From: Paraburkholderia phenoliruptrix
GTDB lineage: Bacteria; Pseudomonadota; Gammaproteobacteria; Burkholderiales; Burkholderiaceae
Assembly: GCF_019511605.1 (NCBI RefSeq)
Contig: NZ_JAEUAV010000008.1
Coordinates: 124,001-188,000 of the forward strand
Direction of reading: 5' to 3'
Length of the DNA: 64,000 nt
Shown: piece by piece, positions 19,256 through 27,824 of the stretch
Layout of the letters: each line of letters opens with the position of its first letter
Position numbering within the stretch: the stretch's first letter is position 1
Made by a program: the position numbers and the translations under genes
The notes under the pieces: generated by a model
What the model saw: only the letters and a program-made list of their open reading frames with translations
Told to the model about the DNA's origin: nothing
Databases searched by the model: none

Positions 19256-19759
19256 TTACACCGCGTACGTCTTGTCGTTCTTCGTCAGGCTCCACGCGCC
19301 TTGCGCGTTGCCGCCCTGGTTGCCGCCGATCTTCTGCTGCGTGTACTTCCACTGCACAGCGGCGTACTTCAGCGAGAACTGTTCGCTCGGCAAGCCTTCA
19401 CCGACCACGCTCGGCGTCACGCTGGAGATGATCACATACTTCAGCTTGACTTCCAGATACTTGATACGGTTGCCTTCGCCGTCCGAACGCATGAAGTCGA
19501 TCGTGACTTCGTCGAACGTCGTGCCGCCCGATGCATGCTGATAAATCAGCGGGCTCACCACGTCGATGTCTTTTGTGAACACCATGTCGGCATGCTCACA
19601 ACGCTCCGAGGTGTGACCGCCCGCGGTAGAAGCCGTTGCCGAACGCGGCTGCGTGATCGAGTGGCTCCACGAATCAATTTCGATCCAGCCAGCGTGATCT
19701 TTATCGGCGGACTCGCCTTTGATCGCCGGATTGCCGAATTTTAAATAGATGTCCTTCAT
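19256..19759 (-). CDS. hcp: T6SS tail-tube protein Hcp (TssD)
   Basis: A 167-residue Hcp1-family protein starting MKDIYLKFGNPAIKGES, with the conserved HADMVFTKDID and YLEVKLKYVIISSV segments and a C-terminal GAWSL. Known role: hexameric rings stack into the inner tube that is expelled and carries effectors. It sits between tssC and tssE; a hairpin in the gap to tssC may let it be expressed at its own level. A GGGGAG stretch lies upstream of the start. Confidence 0.96.
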   Translation of the reverse strand: MKDIYLKFGNPAIKGESADKDHAGWIEIDSWSHSITQPRSATASTAGGHTSERCEHADMVFTKDIDVVSPLIYQHASGGTTFDEVTIDFMRSDGEGNRIKYLEVKLKYVIISSVTPSVVGEGLPSEQFSLKYAAVQWKYTQQKIGGNQGGNAQGAWSLTKNDKTYAV

Positions 19760-19796
19760 AATTCATCGACTCCCCAAAGAGGTGGTTTTAGCAGCT

Positions 19797-19819
19797 AGCC
19801 CGGACGGCCGGTCCGGGCT
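19797..19819. other. Intergenic stem-loop between tssC and hcp
   Basis: A perfect 9-bp stem (AGCCCGGAC and its complement) with a 5-base loop lies in the 73-base gap between tssC and hcp. In the direction of transcription (minus) it is not followed by a U-run, so it is better explained as an mRNA-stabilising or processing hairpin than as a terminator. It could uncouple hcp dosage from tssBC; that is inference. Confidence 0.6.
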
Positions 19820-19832
19820 TTCTGAACTTCGT

Positions 19833-21323
19833 TTATGAATTGGCCGGCTTCGGCAGGTCGGCGACGAGCCGCAACGAGATGGACAGTTCGTCGAGCTGGA
19901 AATGCGGGCGCAGGAACGCAACGGAGCGATAAGCGCCCGGCTTGCCCGGAATTTCCGAAACCTGAATGGAGGCTTCGCGCAGCGGGAACTGGGCTTTCTG
20001 TTCCTGCGTCGCGTTGTCGTCGAGCAGCACGTATTGCGAGATCCAGCGGTTCAGGAATACTTCGACGTTCTGCGCCGATGCGAAGCTGCCGATCTTGTCG
20101 CGCATCATCGCCTTCAGGTAGTGCGCGACTCGCGACACCGAGAAGATGTACTGCAGCTGTGCGGACAGAACAGCGTTCGCATTCGCGCTGTCGGTGCTGT
20201 ATTTCTTCGGTTTTTGCACCGATTGCGCGGCGAAGAACGCAGCGTAGTCGGAGTTCTTGCAATGCACGAGCGGAATGAAGCCGAGGTCGCTCAGCTCTTT
20301 TTCGCGGCGATCCGTAATGGCGATTTCGGTCGGGCATTTCAGCGCGATTTCGCCGTCGTCGGTCTTGAACGTGTGGGTCGGCAGATCTTCGACGAGGCCG
20401 CCGCCTTCCACGCCGCGAATTGCGGCACACCAGCCGAAGTCGTCGAATGCAGCAGTAAGACGCGCGGCGAACGCCCATGCCGCGTTACACCAGAGGTACT
20501 TGCTGTGATCCGTGCCGTCCACGTCTTCGACGAAGTTGAAGCCCTCTGCGGTCGCACCGTCTTTCGGATTGAACGGCAAGCGGCCGAGAAAACGCGGCAG
20601 CGTGAGACCGACATAACGCGAATCTTCCGAGTCGCGGAACGACTTCCACTTTGCGTATTCGACCGTGTCGAATACCTTGCCGAGATCGCGCGGCTTGCCG
20701 AGATCGGCAAACGTTTCAAGGCCCAGCAATTCAGGCGACGCCGATGCGATAAAGGGTGCATGCGCGGCTGCCGCGACGTGCGACATCTGCTCGATGAAAT
20801 ACACGTCTTCCGGCTGACGGGTGACTTCGAAGTCCCCGATGATCGCCCCGAACGGCGAGCCGCCGAACGTGCCGAACTCTTCTTCATAGATTTTCTTGAA
20901 GAGCGCGCTCTGGTCGAATTCGATGGCGGTTTTGAAGTCGCGCACGAGGTCACGCTTGGGCGCATGCAGCGCCTTGATCTTGACCGTCGCGCCGGTGTTG
21001 CTCTCCTTGCACAAATAATCGAGCCCGCGCCATGTGCTTTCCATGCGCTGGAATTCCGGCGCATGCATGACCGCGCTCAACTGCGCGGAAATGAGCCGGT
21101 CGAGCTCGGCCACCCGCGCGTCGATAGTCGCCGACAGGTTGTCCGAGACCACCACTGTGCCGTCGAGCACTTCGCGCACGAGTTCGCCGATCAGGTCTTT
21201 CGCGCGCGCATGTTCGGAATCGGACTTCGCGACGCGGCTTTTTTCGACGATCTCGTCGAGCAGCGTGGATTCCGTACCGCTTTGCGCGGTGGCGAGTTGG
21301 GCTGCCGCCGTTTGCTGATTCAT
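19833..21323 (-). CDS. tssC: T6SS contractile sheath large subunit TssC (VipB)
   Basis: A 496-residue TssC/VipB protein: LDRLISAQLSAVMHAPEFQ followed by ESTWRGLDYL near residue 90, a central FGAIIGDFEV, and a C-terminal sheath domain. Known role: with TssB it polymerises into the contractile sheath around the Hcp tube. It starts 14 bases after the tssB stop, the usual pair arrangement. Confidence 0.97.
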   Translation of the reverse strand: MNQQTAAAQLATAQSGTESTLLDEIVEKSRVAKSDSEHARAKDLIGELVREVLDGTVVVSDNLSATIDARVAELDRLISAQLSAVMHAPEFQRMESTWRGLDYLCKESNTGATVKIKALHAPKRDLVRDFKTAIEFDQSALFKKIYEEEFGTFGGSPFGAIIGDFEVTRQPEDVYFIEQMSHVAAAAHAPFIASASPELLGLETFADLGKPRDLGKVFDTVEYAKWKSFRDSEDSRYVGLTLPRFLGRLPFNPKDGATAEGFNFVEDVDGTDHSKYLWCNAAWAFAARLTAAFDDFGWCAAIRGVEGGGLVEDLPTHTFKTDDGEIALKCPTEIAITDRREKELSDLGFIPLVHCKNSDYAAFFAAQSVQKPKKYSTDSANANAVLSAQLQYIFSVSRVAHYLKAMMRDKIGSFASAQNVEVFLNRWISQYVLLDDNATQEQKAQFPLREASIQVSEIPGKPGAYRSVAFLRPHFQLDELSISLRLVADLPKPANS

Positions 21324-21337
21324 CTCACACCCCGTAC

Positions 21338-21886
21338 TTATTCGCCTTGCTTGTCGTGATCCGGCGCGCCGCCGTCCCGGTCCGCCGCATTGCCCTGGTC
21401 TTTTGCCAGTGCCTGCAACTGCTGCGTGTTGTTGAGCACTTCGGAAAGCAGGTCTTCGAGCTTGTCATTGCCAGCAAGCTTGTTGCGCAAATCTGCGAGC
21501 TTCGAGCGAGCTTCGAGCAGACGGCGCAGCGGCTCGATTTGCGCGACCACCTCGTCCGGATTGAAATCGGCCATCGACTTGAACCGCAGATCGACCGCGA
21601 ATTTGCCTCCGGTTTCGCTCAGCCGGTTTTCCACCTGAAAGGCCGCGCGCGGCTCGATCGCCTTCATCACGTCGTCGAAATTGTCGCGATCGATGTTGAC
21701 GAACTTGCGGTCGCGCAGCTTGGGCTGCTCGACTTCGGACTGCCCGGCGAGATCGGCCACCACGCCGACCACGAACGGCAGTTCCTTCACTTCGATCGCA
21801 TCGCCGCGCTCGACCTCATAGGTGAGCTGCACGCGGGGCGGCCGCACTTTCTGCAAGCGTTTTTGTATGCTTTCTTTCTTCGCCAT
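21338..21886 (-). CDS. tssB: T6SS contractile sheath small subunit TssB (VipA)
   Basis: A 182-residue TssB/VipA protein (MAKKESIQKRLQKVRPPRVQ, the VVGVVADLAGQSE motif, and RDRKFVNIDRDNFDDVM). Known role: forms the sheath protomer with TssC. The last 20 residues are acidic and polar. It follows the TPR lipoprotein gene by 36 bases and precedes tssC. Confidence 0.97.
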   Translation of the reverse strand: MAKKESIQKRLQKVRPPRVQLTYEVERGDAIEVKELPFVVGVVADLAGQSEVEQPKLRDRKFVNIDRDNFDDVMKAIEPRAAFQVENRLSETGGKFAVDLRFKSMADFNPDEVVAQIEPLRRLLEARSKLADLRNKLAGNDKLEDLLSEVLNNTQQLQALAKDQGNAADRDGGAPDHDKQGE

Positions 21887-21922
21887 CGTCGGCTCCCGAA
21901 TGCTGATGGTGTAGCGTGGGGA

Positions 21923-22621
21923 TCAGCGCAGCGCGCTGAACGGATCTGACGCACCGCCGCTTTGCGCGGCCTTTGCAGGTGCTGCCGGTGCCGCGGGTGC
22001 CGCCGGTGCCGCCGGTGCTGGAGCCGCTGGTGCAGCCGGCGTGGTGGCCGCAGCGCTGGTGCCTGCTTCCGGCGTATCGACTGGCTTGCTCTTCGTGACG
22101 CGGCGAATCACGCGCTTTTTCTTCGGTGCCGGCTTGTCGTTCGGGTCGGGCGGGAACAGCGTGGCCTCGCCGAGCGTGTCGCGCAACTGCTTGGCAAGTG
22201 CCTGCGCGTCCGACTTCGCGTCGCCCGCGAGCGACGCGTCCTGACGCAGTTCGCCAAGCGATTGCGTGGCCACGCGCAGACCGGCAACCGCCAGCACGCT
22301 CTTGGCCTGACGGTCGGACTGGTCGCGCTGCAGCGCTTCTTGCGCGGCGACGATAGCCTGACCGTAATGACCCTGCGCGAACTGGATTTGCGCGATACGC
22401 GACCACGGCTCTTCGCGCGTGGGATCGGACTTTGAAAGCTGCTGATAAAGCGCGATAGCGCGGTCCTGATCGCCGCCTTTCGCGACAGTATCCGCATCCG
22501 CGAGTTGCTTATTAAAAGCCTCCGGCGTGCTTGCCGCGTTGTTGCCCTGTGTCGCGCAACCGGCCATCACGCCGCAAGCCAACACTACCCCAGATAGTTT
22601 TACTAACAGACGGTCATTCAT
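21923..22621 (-). CDS. T6SS-cluster TPR lipoprotein (TagM-like)
   Basis: A 232-residue protein with a lipoprotein signal (VVLACGVMAGC, Cys22). One to two tetratricopeptide repeats follow (DQDRAIALYQQLSKSDPTRE; WSRIAQIQFAQGHYGQAI), then a basic patch (KKKRVIRR) and a C-terminal Ala-Pro tract. A lipoprotein gene at this place, first in the tssB-tssA block, is known in the Burkholderia cenocepacia type of cluster, where I recall the name TagM, but I cannot verify the correspondence. It probably sits in the outer membrane and assists the membrane complex. A good sigma70-like promoter lies about 75 bases upstream. Confidence 0.85.
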   Translation of the reverse strand: MNDRLLVKLSGVVLACGVMAGCATQGNNAASTPEAFNKQLADADTVAKGGDQDRAIALYQQLSKSDPTREEPWSRIAQIQFAQGHYGQAIVAAQEALQRDQSDRQAKSVLAVAGLRVATQSLGELRQDASLAGDAKSDAQALAKQLRDTLGEATLFPPDPNDKPAPKKKRVIRRVTKSKPVDTPEAGTSAAATTPAAPAAPAPAAPAAPAAPAAPAKAAQSGGASDPFSALR

Positions 22622-22987
22622 CGTTTTTCACCGACGTGCGATTTTTTAATTCGAGGGAGAAACCGGAGTTTTGCTTTGCTTCAAGTGCGCGGGTATAGTA
22701 CAGGCCAAATTTCGATAATTCAACTTTCATGTGAAGAAGCATTGCACGAAAAAAATGCGCGCGGATCTTTAAAACCAGGCATGCAGAAATTGTTGCCTGG
22801 CGCAATAGCGGCGCACGCGGCGGCGGAAAAAATTTCCACTCAACGGCCACGGCGCCGCGCTGGATCGGCTTTACATGCGCATCGCATAAAGCAGCAGTAA
22901 ACGGCAGAAAGCGTCATGAGTGGCGGACATTTCGCTGAAATCATTTCGTTATCAATGTTTAGACGGGGGACGGCGGCCAGCCGGTCG
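22622..22987. other. Divergent intergenic region between the two T6SS operons
   Basis: This AT-richer stretch separates the leftward tssB-tssA block from the rightward tssJKL block. It holds the leftward promoter described separately. For the rightward genes I see no convincing -35/-10 pair and no sigma54 -24/-12 motif. Confidence 0.7.
22695..22723 (-). promoter_or_regulatory. Sigma70-like promoter of the leftward tss operon
   Basis: On the minus strand TTGAAT (22723-22718) and TACTAT (22700-22695) are separated by exactly 17 bases, both close to consensus. It faces the TPR lipoprotein gene and would give a leader of roughly 65-70 bases. Confidence 0.65.
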
Positions 22988-23620
22988 ATGGATATGAATT
23001 CGCGCCTTGTTCGCCATGCATCGCTATTGATTACCCAGGCTGCCGCGTGTGCGCTTCTGGGCGGTTGCGCCGCCGGCGTCTCCGTGCTCGGAGCCGCCGC
23101 CAACGCGGCTTTGCAGGCAAGCGGCCTTGGCAAGCCCGAATTGCCGGACGCGCAGAAACCGCCGCGCAACGTGCCTGTCACCTTATACGCGGCGCCCAAT
23201 CTGAATGCCGCGAATGACAAGCGGCCATTGGCTCTGGTGGTGCGACTTTACATATTGAAAGACCCGACTTCATTCCAGCAGGCTCCATTCGACGCATTTA
23301 CGGACGCGGCGAAGGAAAAGACCACACTCGGCGGCGATCTGCTTGGCGTGCGTGAAGTCACGCTAATCCCGGGCCAGCGTTACGTTGTGACCGAAAAAGT
23401 GTCGCGTGAAGCGCAGGCATTCGGTATCGTCGCGCTATTCCGCGATCCCGCCATGCAGCGTTGGAAATTCGCCTTCGACCCGGCAAAGTCGGAGAAATCC
23501 GGCATAATGGTCGGCCTGCATAACTGTGCAATGACCGTCACCAACGGTACCGTGATCCCGCCGGAACAGGGATTGCCCGCCCAGCCGCTCAATATGCTTT
23601 CTTCGGTTAGCTGCGGTTAA
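22988..23620 (+). CDS. tssJ: T6SS outer-membrane lipoprotein TssJ (VasD)
   Basis: A TssJ/SciN family lipoprotein of 210 residues. A signal peptide ends in the lipobox ALLGGC (Cys27 with this start), followed by a transthyretin-like beta domain with RPLALVVRLYILKD and LIPGQRYVVTEKV. Known role: anchors TssM to the outer membrane. In-frame ATGs at 22916 and 22955 are possible, but the ATG at 22988 gives a normal-length signal peptide. The C-terminal half is longer than minimal TssJ and carries two cysteines (HNCAMTV, SVSCG) that may pair. Confidence 0.9.
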   Translation: MDMNSRLVRHASLLITQAAACALLGGCAAGVSVLGAAANAALQASGLGKPELPDAQKPPRNVPVTLYAAPNLNAANDKRPLALVVRLYILKDPTSFQQAPFDAFTDAAKEKTTLGGDLLGVREVTLIPGQRYVVTEKVSREAQAFGIVALFRDPAMQRWKFAFDPAKSEKSGIMVGLHNCAMTVTNGTVIPPEQGLPAQPLNMLSSVSCG

Positions 23621-23669
23621 AACATGCCGCGACAGTGCGATTTAACATTTTGAAGAAATTAACAATGCG

Positions 23670-23696
23670 GCGCCCGAATGGGCTTATTCGGGGCGC
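23670..23696. other. Stem-loop in the tssJ-tssK gap
   Basis: GCGCCCGAAT pairs with ATTCGGGGCGC (one bulged G) around a 6-base loop, 33 bases before the tssK start. There is no T-run after it. It may be a weak attenuator or an mRNA stability element between tssJ and tssK. Confidence 0.45.
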
Positions 23697-23728
23697 GCAG
23701 CACGCTGAACCCATATAACAGGTTTGAG

Positions 23729-25075
23729 ATGAGTTATTCCGCAAAAGTGCTCTGGGGGGAAGGCCTGTTTCTCAGGCCGCAGCATTTTCAGCGTCAGGAC
23801 GCCTATCACGAGGCGCGCCTCTTCGAGTCGATCCAGGCGATCCAACCGTACAACTGGGGCGTGCGCTCCGCGCGTTTCGACCGCGACGCGCTCGGCAGCA
23901 ATGTGCTGCGCGTGAGCGAACTGTCGCTGGTGTTCCCCGACGGCGCGCTCTACTCCGCACCGCAAGCGGACGACCTGCCGCCGCCCATCGCACTCGACAC
24001 GTTGCCCGACGGCATCAACGAATTCACGTTCTATCTCGCGCTGCATCCGCTGCGCGAGACAGGCGCGAACTATTCGCACGACAGCAACGCGGGCTTCGTT
24101 GCGCGGTACGTGAGCGAGCAGGCTCCGGTCGCCGACCATTTCACGGACGCGGCGGAAGCGGACATCACCTTCCTCAAGACCAGCGTCAAGCTGATCGCGC
24201 ACAGCGAGCCGCGCGACCAGTTGCTGTCGGTGCCGCTCGTGCGCGTGCGCCGCACTGCCACCTCGGGCTTCGAGATCGACGACAGTTTCGTGCCGCCCTG
24301 CCTCGCCATCGACGCCTCGCCGGTCCTGCATCAGCGGCTGCGCCAACTGATCGACGCGCTGCAGGCAAAGGTCAGCGCGCTGTACGGCTTTCACCGCGAG
24401 CCGACCAAGAACATCATCGAGTTCCGTTCAGGCGACATTGCGTCGTTCTGGCTGCTGCACACGGCGAGCGCGGCGTTTGCAGCGCTTGCGCATCTGTACC
24501 AGCATTCGGCGCTGCATCCGGAGCGGCTCTTTCAGGAACTGCTGCGCCTCGCGGGCCAGTTAATGACGTTCTCCAAGGGCTATGCGCTCTCCGACCTGCC
24601 GGCTTACCGGCACGACGATCCTGGCCCCGGCTTTGCACGGCTCGACATGATCCTGCGCGACTTGCTCGAGACCGTCATCTCCACGCGCTACTTTGCGATC
24701 GCGCTCGAAGAAGTGCGTCCATCGTTTCATGCGGGGCGGCTCGACTCGGGCAAGATCGACGACAAGACGATGTTCTACATTGCCGTGTCCGCCGACATGC
24801 CGACCGCCGAACTGGTCGAAGCAGTACCGGCGCGCTTCAAGGTCGGCGCGCCCGACGACGTCGACAAGCTGGTGCTCTCGGCCATGCCGGGCGTGCGGCT
24901 CGTGTACACGCCGCAAGTGCCGCCCGCCATTCCGGTGCGGCCGGGCGCCTGCTACTTCTCGTTCGAGCCGCGCGGCGGGCTGTACGAGCGCATGCTGCAA
25001 GCGCAGTCGGCCATGATCTATGCGCCCTCGGGCATCAACGATCTTCAACTTGAACTGATCGCGGTCACATCATGA
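23729..25075 (+). CDS. tssK: T6SS baseplate-membrane connector TssK (ImpJ/VasE)
   Basis: A 448-residue TssK protein with the family N-terminus VLWGEGLFLRPQHFQRQD. Known role: trimeric adaptor that links the baseplate to the TssL/TssM complex. I chose the ATG at 23729 (MSYSAKVLW), with AGG eight bases before it; an in-frame ATG at 23678 runs through the upstream hairpin and adds 17 unlikely residues. The stop overlaps the tssL start by four bases. Confidence 0.96.
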   Translation: MSYSAKVLWGEGLFLRPQHFQRQDAYHEARLFESIQAIQPYNWGVRSARFDRDALGSNVLRVSELSLVFPDGALYSAPQADDLPPPIALDTLPDGINEFTFYLALHPLRETGANYSHDSNAGFVARYVSEQAPVADHFTDAAEADITFLKTSVKLIAHSEPRDQLLSVPLVRVRRTATSGFEIDDSFVPPCLAIDASPVLHQRLRQLIDALQAKVSALYGFHREPTKNIIEFRSGDIASFWLLHTASAAFAALAHLYQHSALHPERLFQELLRLAGQLMTFSKGYALSDLPAYRHDDPGPGFARLDMILRDLLETVISTRYFAIALEEVRPSFHAGRLDSGKIDDKTMFYIAVSADMPTAELVEAVPARFKVGAPDDVDKLVLSAMPGVRLVYTPQVPPAIPVRPGACYFSFEPRGGLYERMLQAQSAMIYAPSGINDLQLELIAVTS

Positions 25076-25851
25076 GCTACGCGCCTTCACTATTCGGCGG
25101 CAGCACGCCTGCCGCGACGCCGTTGCCGGCAAGCGAACCGAGCTATCAGGTCCGCTCGCTGCTCGATTTGCTGTACGACGGCTTCTTCATGCTGTTCCTG
25201 TTGAAGAACGGCCGCGAGCCCGGCGAGGCGCACGAGTTCAGTCAGCGCATTCAGCAGTTTCTCGGCGACTTCGAGCGCGGCGCGAAAAAGCTCAATGCAT
25301 CCGCGGAAGACGTGTATGCGTCGAAGTTTGCATTCTGCGCGGCGATAGACGAGTCGGTGTTGTCGTCCACCTTCAGGATTCGCGCCGACTGGGAGCGCCG
25401 GCCACTGCAACTCGTGCTGTTCGGCGAGCAACTGGCGGGGGAAAAATTCTTCCAGTATCTCGAGGAATGCCGCGCACAAGGCGCGGCGCGCTTGCAGTCG
25501 CTCGAGGTGTTCCACATGTGCCTGCTGCTCGGCTTTCAGGGCAAGTATCTGCTGGAAGGGCCGGAGAAGCTTGCGTATCTGACCGCGCGCCTCGGCGACG
25601 AAATCGCGCACATGAAGGGCAAGCGGGCGCCGTTCGCGCCGCACTGGCAACTGCCCGATCAGGTCGCGCACCGTCTCAAGCGTGAAGTGCCGTTGTGGTC
25701 GATCGGCGCAGTGTTCGCCCTGGTCGGACTGCTCGCCTATCTGGGCTTGAACACCTATCTGCGCGATCAGACCTTGCGCACGCTGGCGCCGTATTCGCAA
25801 GTGGTCAAGCTGGGGCCGCAGTCGGCCACGCTGACCATCTCGCTGCCGTAG
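25072..25851 (+). CDS. tssL: T6SS inner-membrane protein TssL (DotU/IcmH), short form
   Basis: A 259-residue DotU-family protein: LLDLLYDGFFMLFLLKNG near the start, KFAFCAAIDESVLSS in the middle, and one C-terminal transmembrane segment (about 206-230, WSIGAVFALVGLLAYLGL). Only about 25 residues follow the membrane, so the OmpA-like peptidoglycan-binding extension of long TssL proteins is absent. Known role: forms the membrane complex with TssM and TssJ. It overlaps tssK by ATGA and is last in the tssJKL block. Confidence 0.96.
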   Translation: MSYAPSLFGGSTPAATPLPASEPSYQVRSLLDLLYDGFFMLFLLKNGREPGEAHEFSQRIQQFLGDFERGAKKLNASAEDVYASKFAFCAAIDESVLSSTFRIRADWERRPLQLVLFGEQLAGEKFFQYLEECRAQGAARLQSLEVFHMCLLLGFQGKYLLEGPEKLAYLTARLGDEIAHMKGKRAPFAPHWQLPDQVAHRLKREVPLWSIGAVFALVGLLAYLGLNTYLRDQTLRTLAPYSQVVKLGPQSATLTISLP

Positions 25852-25881
25852 CGCTACGCGGGGCACCATGCAATCGCAAAT

Positions 25882-25910
25882 GAAACGGCCCGCTACAAGC
25901 GGGCCGTTTC
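25882..25910. terminator. Terminator hairpin between tssL and zwf
   Basis: GAAACGGCCCGC and its perfect complement around the loop TACAA, midway between the convergent stops of tssL (25851) and zwf (25948). A short T-run forms part of the right stem, but no long U-tract follows. Confidence 0.75.
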
Positions 25911-25947
25911 ACTTATCGCAGCGAGAATGCTCGCGGCAAGCTGCCGC

Positions 25948-27429
25948 TTACTGCGACTCCTCCGCCCACACCGCGTTCTCGCGCGCCATCAGCGCCGTCG
26001 ACGCGGCCGGCCCGAAGGTGCCCGCCGTATAGTTGCGCGGCCGTTCGCCCGACTTCGCCCATCCTGCAAGAATAGGCTCGGCCCATGCCCATGCGGCCTC
26101 CAGTTCGTCGCGGCGCATGAAGTGCGTGAGACGCCCGCGAACCACGTCGATCAGCAGGCGCTCATAGGCTTCCGCGCGACGCTCGGTGAACGCCTGCTGC
26201 AAATCGAGGTTCAGATTCACCGGCAGCATATGCATGCCGCTGCCCGGTTCTTTCGCGAGCATCTGGAGCTGGATGGACTCTTCCGGCTGCAACTGGATCA
26301 CGAGACGGTTGCCGTAATTGCGCCCGCCGCTCGGAATGATCGAGAAAGGCAGATCCGAAAATTCGATGACGATCTCGGACACCTTCTTCTGCATGCGCTT
26401 GCCCGTGCGCAGGTAAAACGGCACGTTGGCCCAGCGCCAGTTGTTGATATGCGCACGCAATGCGACGAAGGTTTCCGCGCGGCTGCCGGCCGGCACGTTG
26501 TCTTCCTCGAGATAGCCTTTCACCGCTTCGCCGTCCACCGCGCCGGCCGTGTACTGGCCGCGCACCGTGTCGCGCGCGATGTCCTCGGGCGTCATGGGCC
26601 GCAACGAGCGCAGCACTTTCAGCTTCTCGTCGCGAACGGCGTCGGGATCGAGCGAGACGGGCGGCTCCATCGCGACGATGCACAACAGTTGCAGCAGGTG
26701 GTTCTGCACCATGTCGCGCAGCGCACCGGTCTTGTCGTAGAAGCCTGCGCGGCTGCCCACGCCGACGGTTTCCGCCACCGTGATCTGCACGCGCTTGATG
26801 TACGGCGCCTGCCACAGCGGTCCGAAAATCGGATTGCCAAAGCGCAGCACCATCAGGTTCTGCACCGTTTCCTTGCCGAGGTAGTGGTCGATCCGGTAGA
26901 TCTGCGCTTCGTTGAAATGCTTGCCGACTGCCGTGTTGATCTCCTGCGCGGACGCGAGATCGTGGCCGAGGGGCTTTTCCAGCACGACGCGCGAGAGCTC
27001 GTCCACGAGCCCCGCCGCCGAGAGGTTTTCGCAAATGTTCGTGAACAGATCCGGCGACGTGGCCAGATAGAACACGCGGCGCACGCCCTCGCGCGACGCT
27101 TCCTTCAGGCGTTGGTAGTCGTCGGCGGAGTCGACGTCCATGCGCACGTATTCGAACAGCGCGAGGAATTTGTCCCACGCGGCGGCGTCGAACGCCTTCT
27201 TTTCGATGAAGGGCTTGGCCTTCTGCTCCATGAACTCGGCGATGTATTCCTCGCGCGACCAGGGCTTGCGGCCGATGGTGATAATGCGCGTTTCAGGCGG
27301 CAGGTTGCAGTGCAGATGCGCCATGTAGAGCGCGGGCAGCAGCTTGCGAAACGACAGGTCGCCGGTGCCGCCGAAAATGATCATGTCGAGCGCAAGCTCG
27401 GGAGTCGCAGAAGCGTGTTGAGTCGTCAT
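25948..27429 (-). CDS. zwf: Glucose-6-phosphate 1-dehydrogenase
   Basis: A 493-residue enzyme, full length for bacterial Zwf. The nucleotide-binding motif is IIFGGTGDLSFRKLLPAL at about 16-33 and the active-site peptide is RIDHYLGKE near 180. Reaction: glucose 6-phosphate + NAD(P)+ to 6-phosphogluconolactone, the entry to the pentose phosphate and Entner-Doudoroff routes in the cytoplasm. I chose the ATG at 27429 (MTTQHASATPELALDMIIFGG); the longer frame to 27504 adds 25 residues not found in this family. It is not next to pgl, glk or edd here, so it appears to be a single transcription unit. Confidence 0.97.
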   Translation of the reverse strand: MTTQHASATPELALDMIIFGGTGDLSFRKLLPALYMAHLHCNLPPETRIITIGRKPWSREEYIAEFMEQKAKPFIEKKAFDAAAWDKFLALFEYVRMDVDSADDYQRLKEASREGVRRVFYLATSPDLFTNICENLSAAGLVDELSRVVLEKPLGHDLASAQEINTAVGKHFNEAQIYRIDHYLGKETVQNLMVLRFGNPIFGPLWQAPYIKRVQITVAETVGVGSRAGFYDKTGALRDMVQNHLLQLLCIVAMEPPVSLDPDAVRDEKLKVLRSLRPMTPEDIARDTVRGQYTAGAVDGEAVKGYLEEDNVPAGSRAETFVALRAHINNWRWANVPFYLRTGKRMQKKVSEIVIEFSDLPFSIIPSGGRNYGNRLVIQLQPEESIQLQMLAKEPGSGMHMLPVNLNLDLQQAFTERRAEAYERLLIDVVRGRLTHFMRRDELEAAWAWAEPILAGWAKSGERPRNYTAGTFGPAASTALMARENAVWAEESQ

Positions 27430-27824
27430 AGCGCGGTCGCAGCGTCGTGGGAAAGAGGTGTTGTGAGGCGCCGAAGGACAGCGGCCACGACTGGCCTTGG
27501 GCAAATGCAGAAAAGCGCAGACGCGGCTCGGGCTGCACGCATCGGCGGGTTTTCCGGCAAACGCCTATGGTGCAACGTTTTGAGATTGTTTGCACGGCAA
27601 CATGTGCCGCAGCTTGGCGCAATATGCCAACGGCTCGGCCAAAGCCCTGTCTTGAATGGCTTTTTTCGCCGGACGACGGAGGGTGGCGTCGGCCCGAACC
27701 GGGCGACTGGAAACGCTGGCGCGGCCGACGCGTTGGTCAGATTGATGGGGCCTGCGTTCGCGTGGCCGCGTCCAACCGTGCACGGCCACGCCTGGAGGCG
27801 CCCGCCGACCCCCGCCTACCCCGC
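27430..27824. other. Intergenic region between zwf and the reductase gene
   Basis: About 395 bases upstream of zwf and downstream of the leftward reductase gene. The overlapping ORFs here have no family features and look like GC-rich shadows. I found no convincing hairpin with a T-run and no HexR-like operator; it presumably carries the zwf promoter. Confidence 0.5.
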
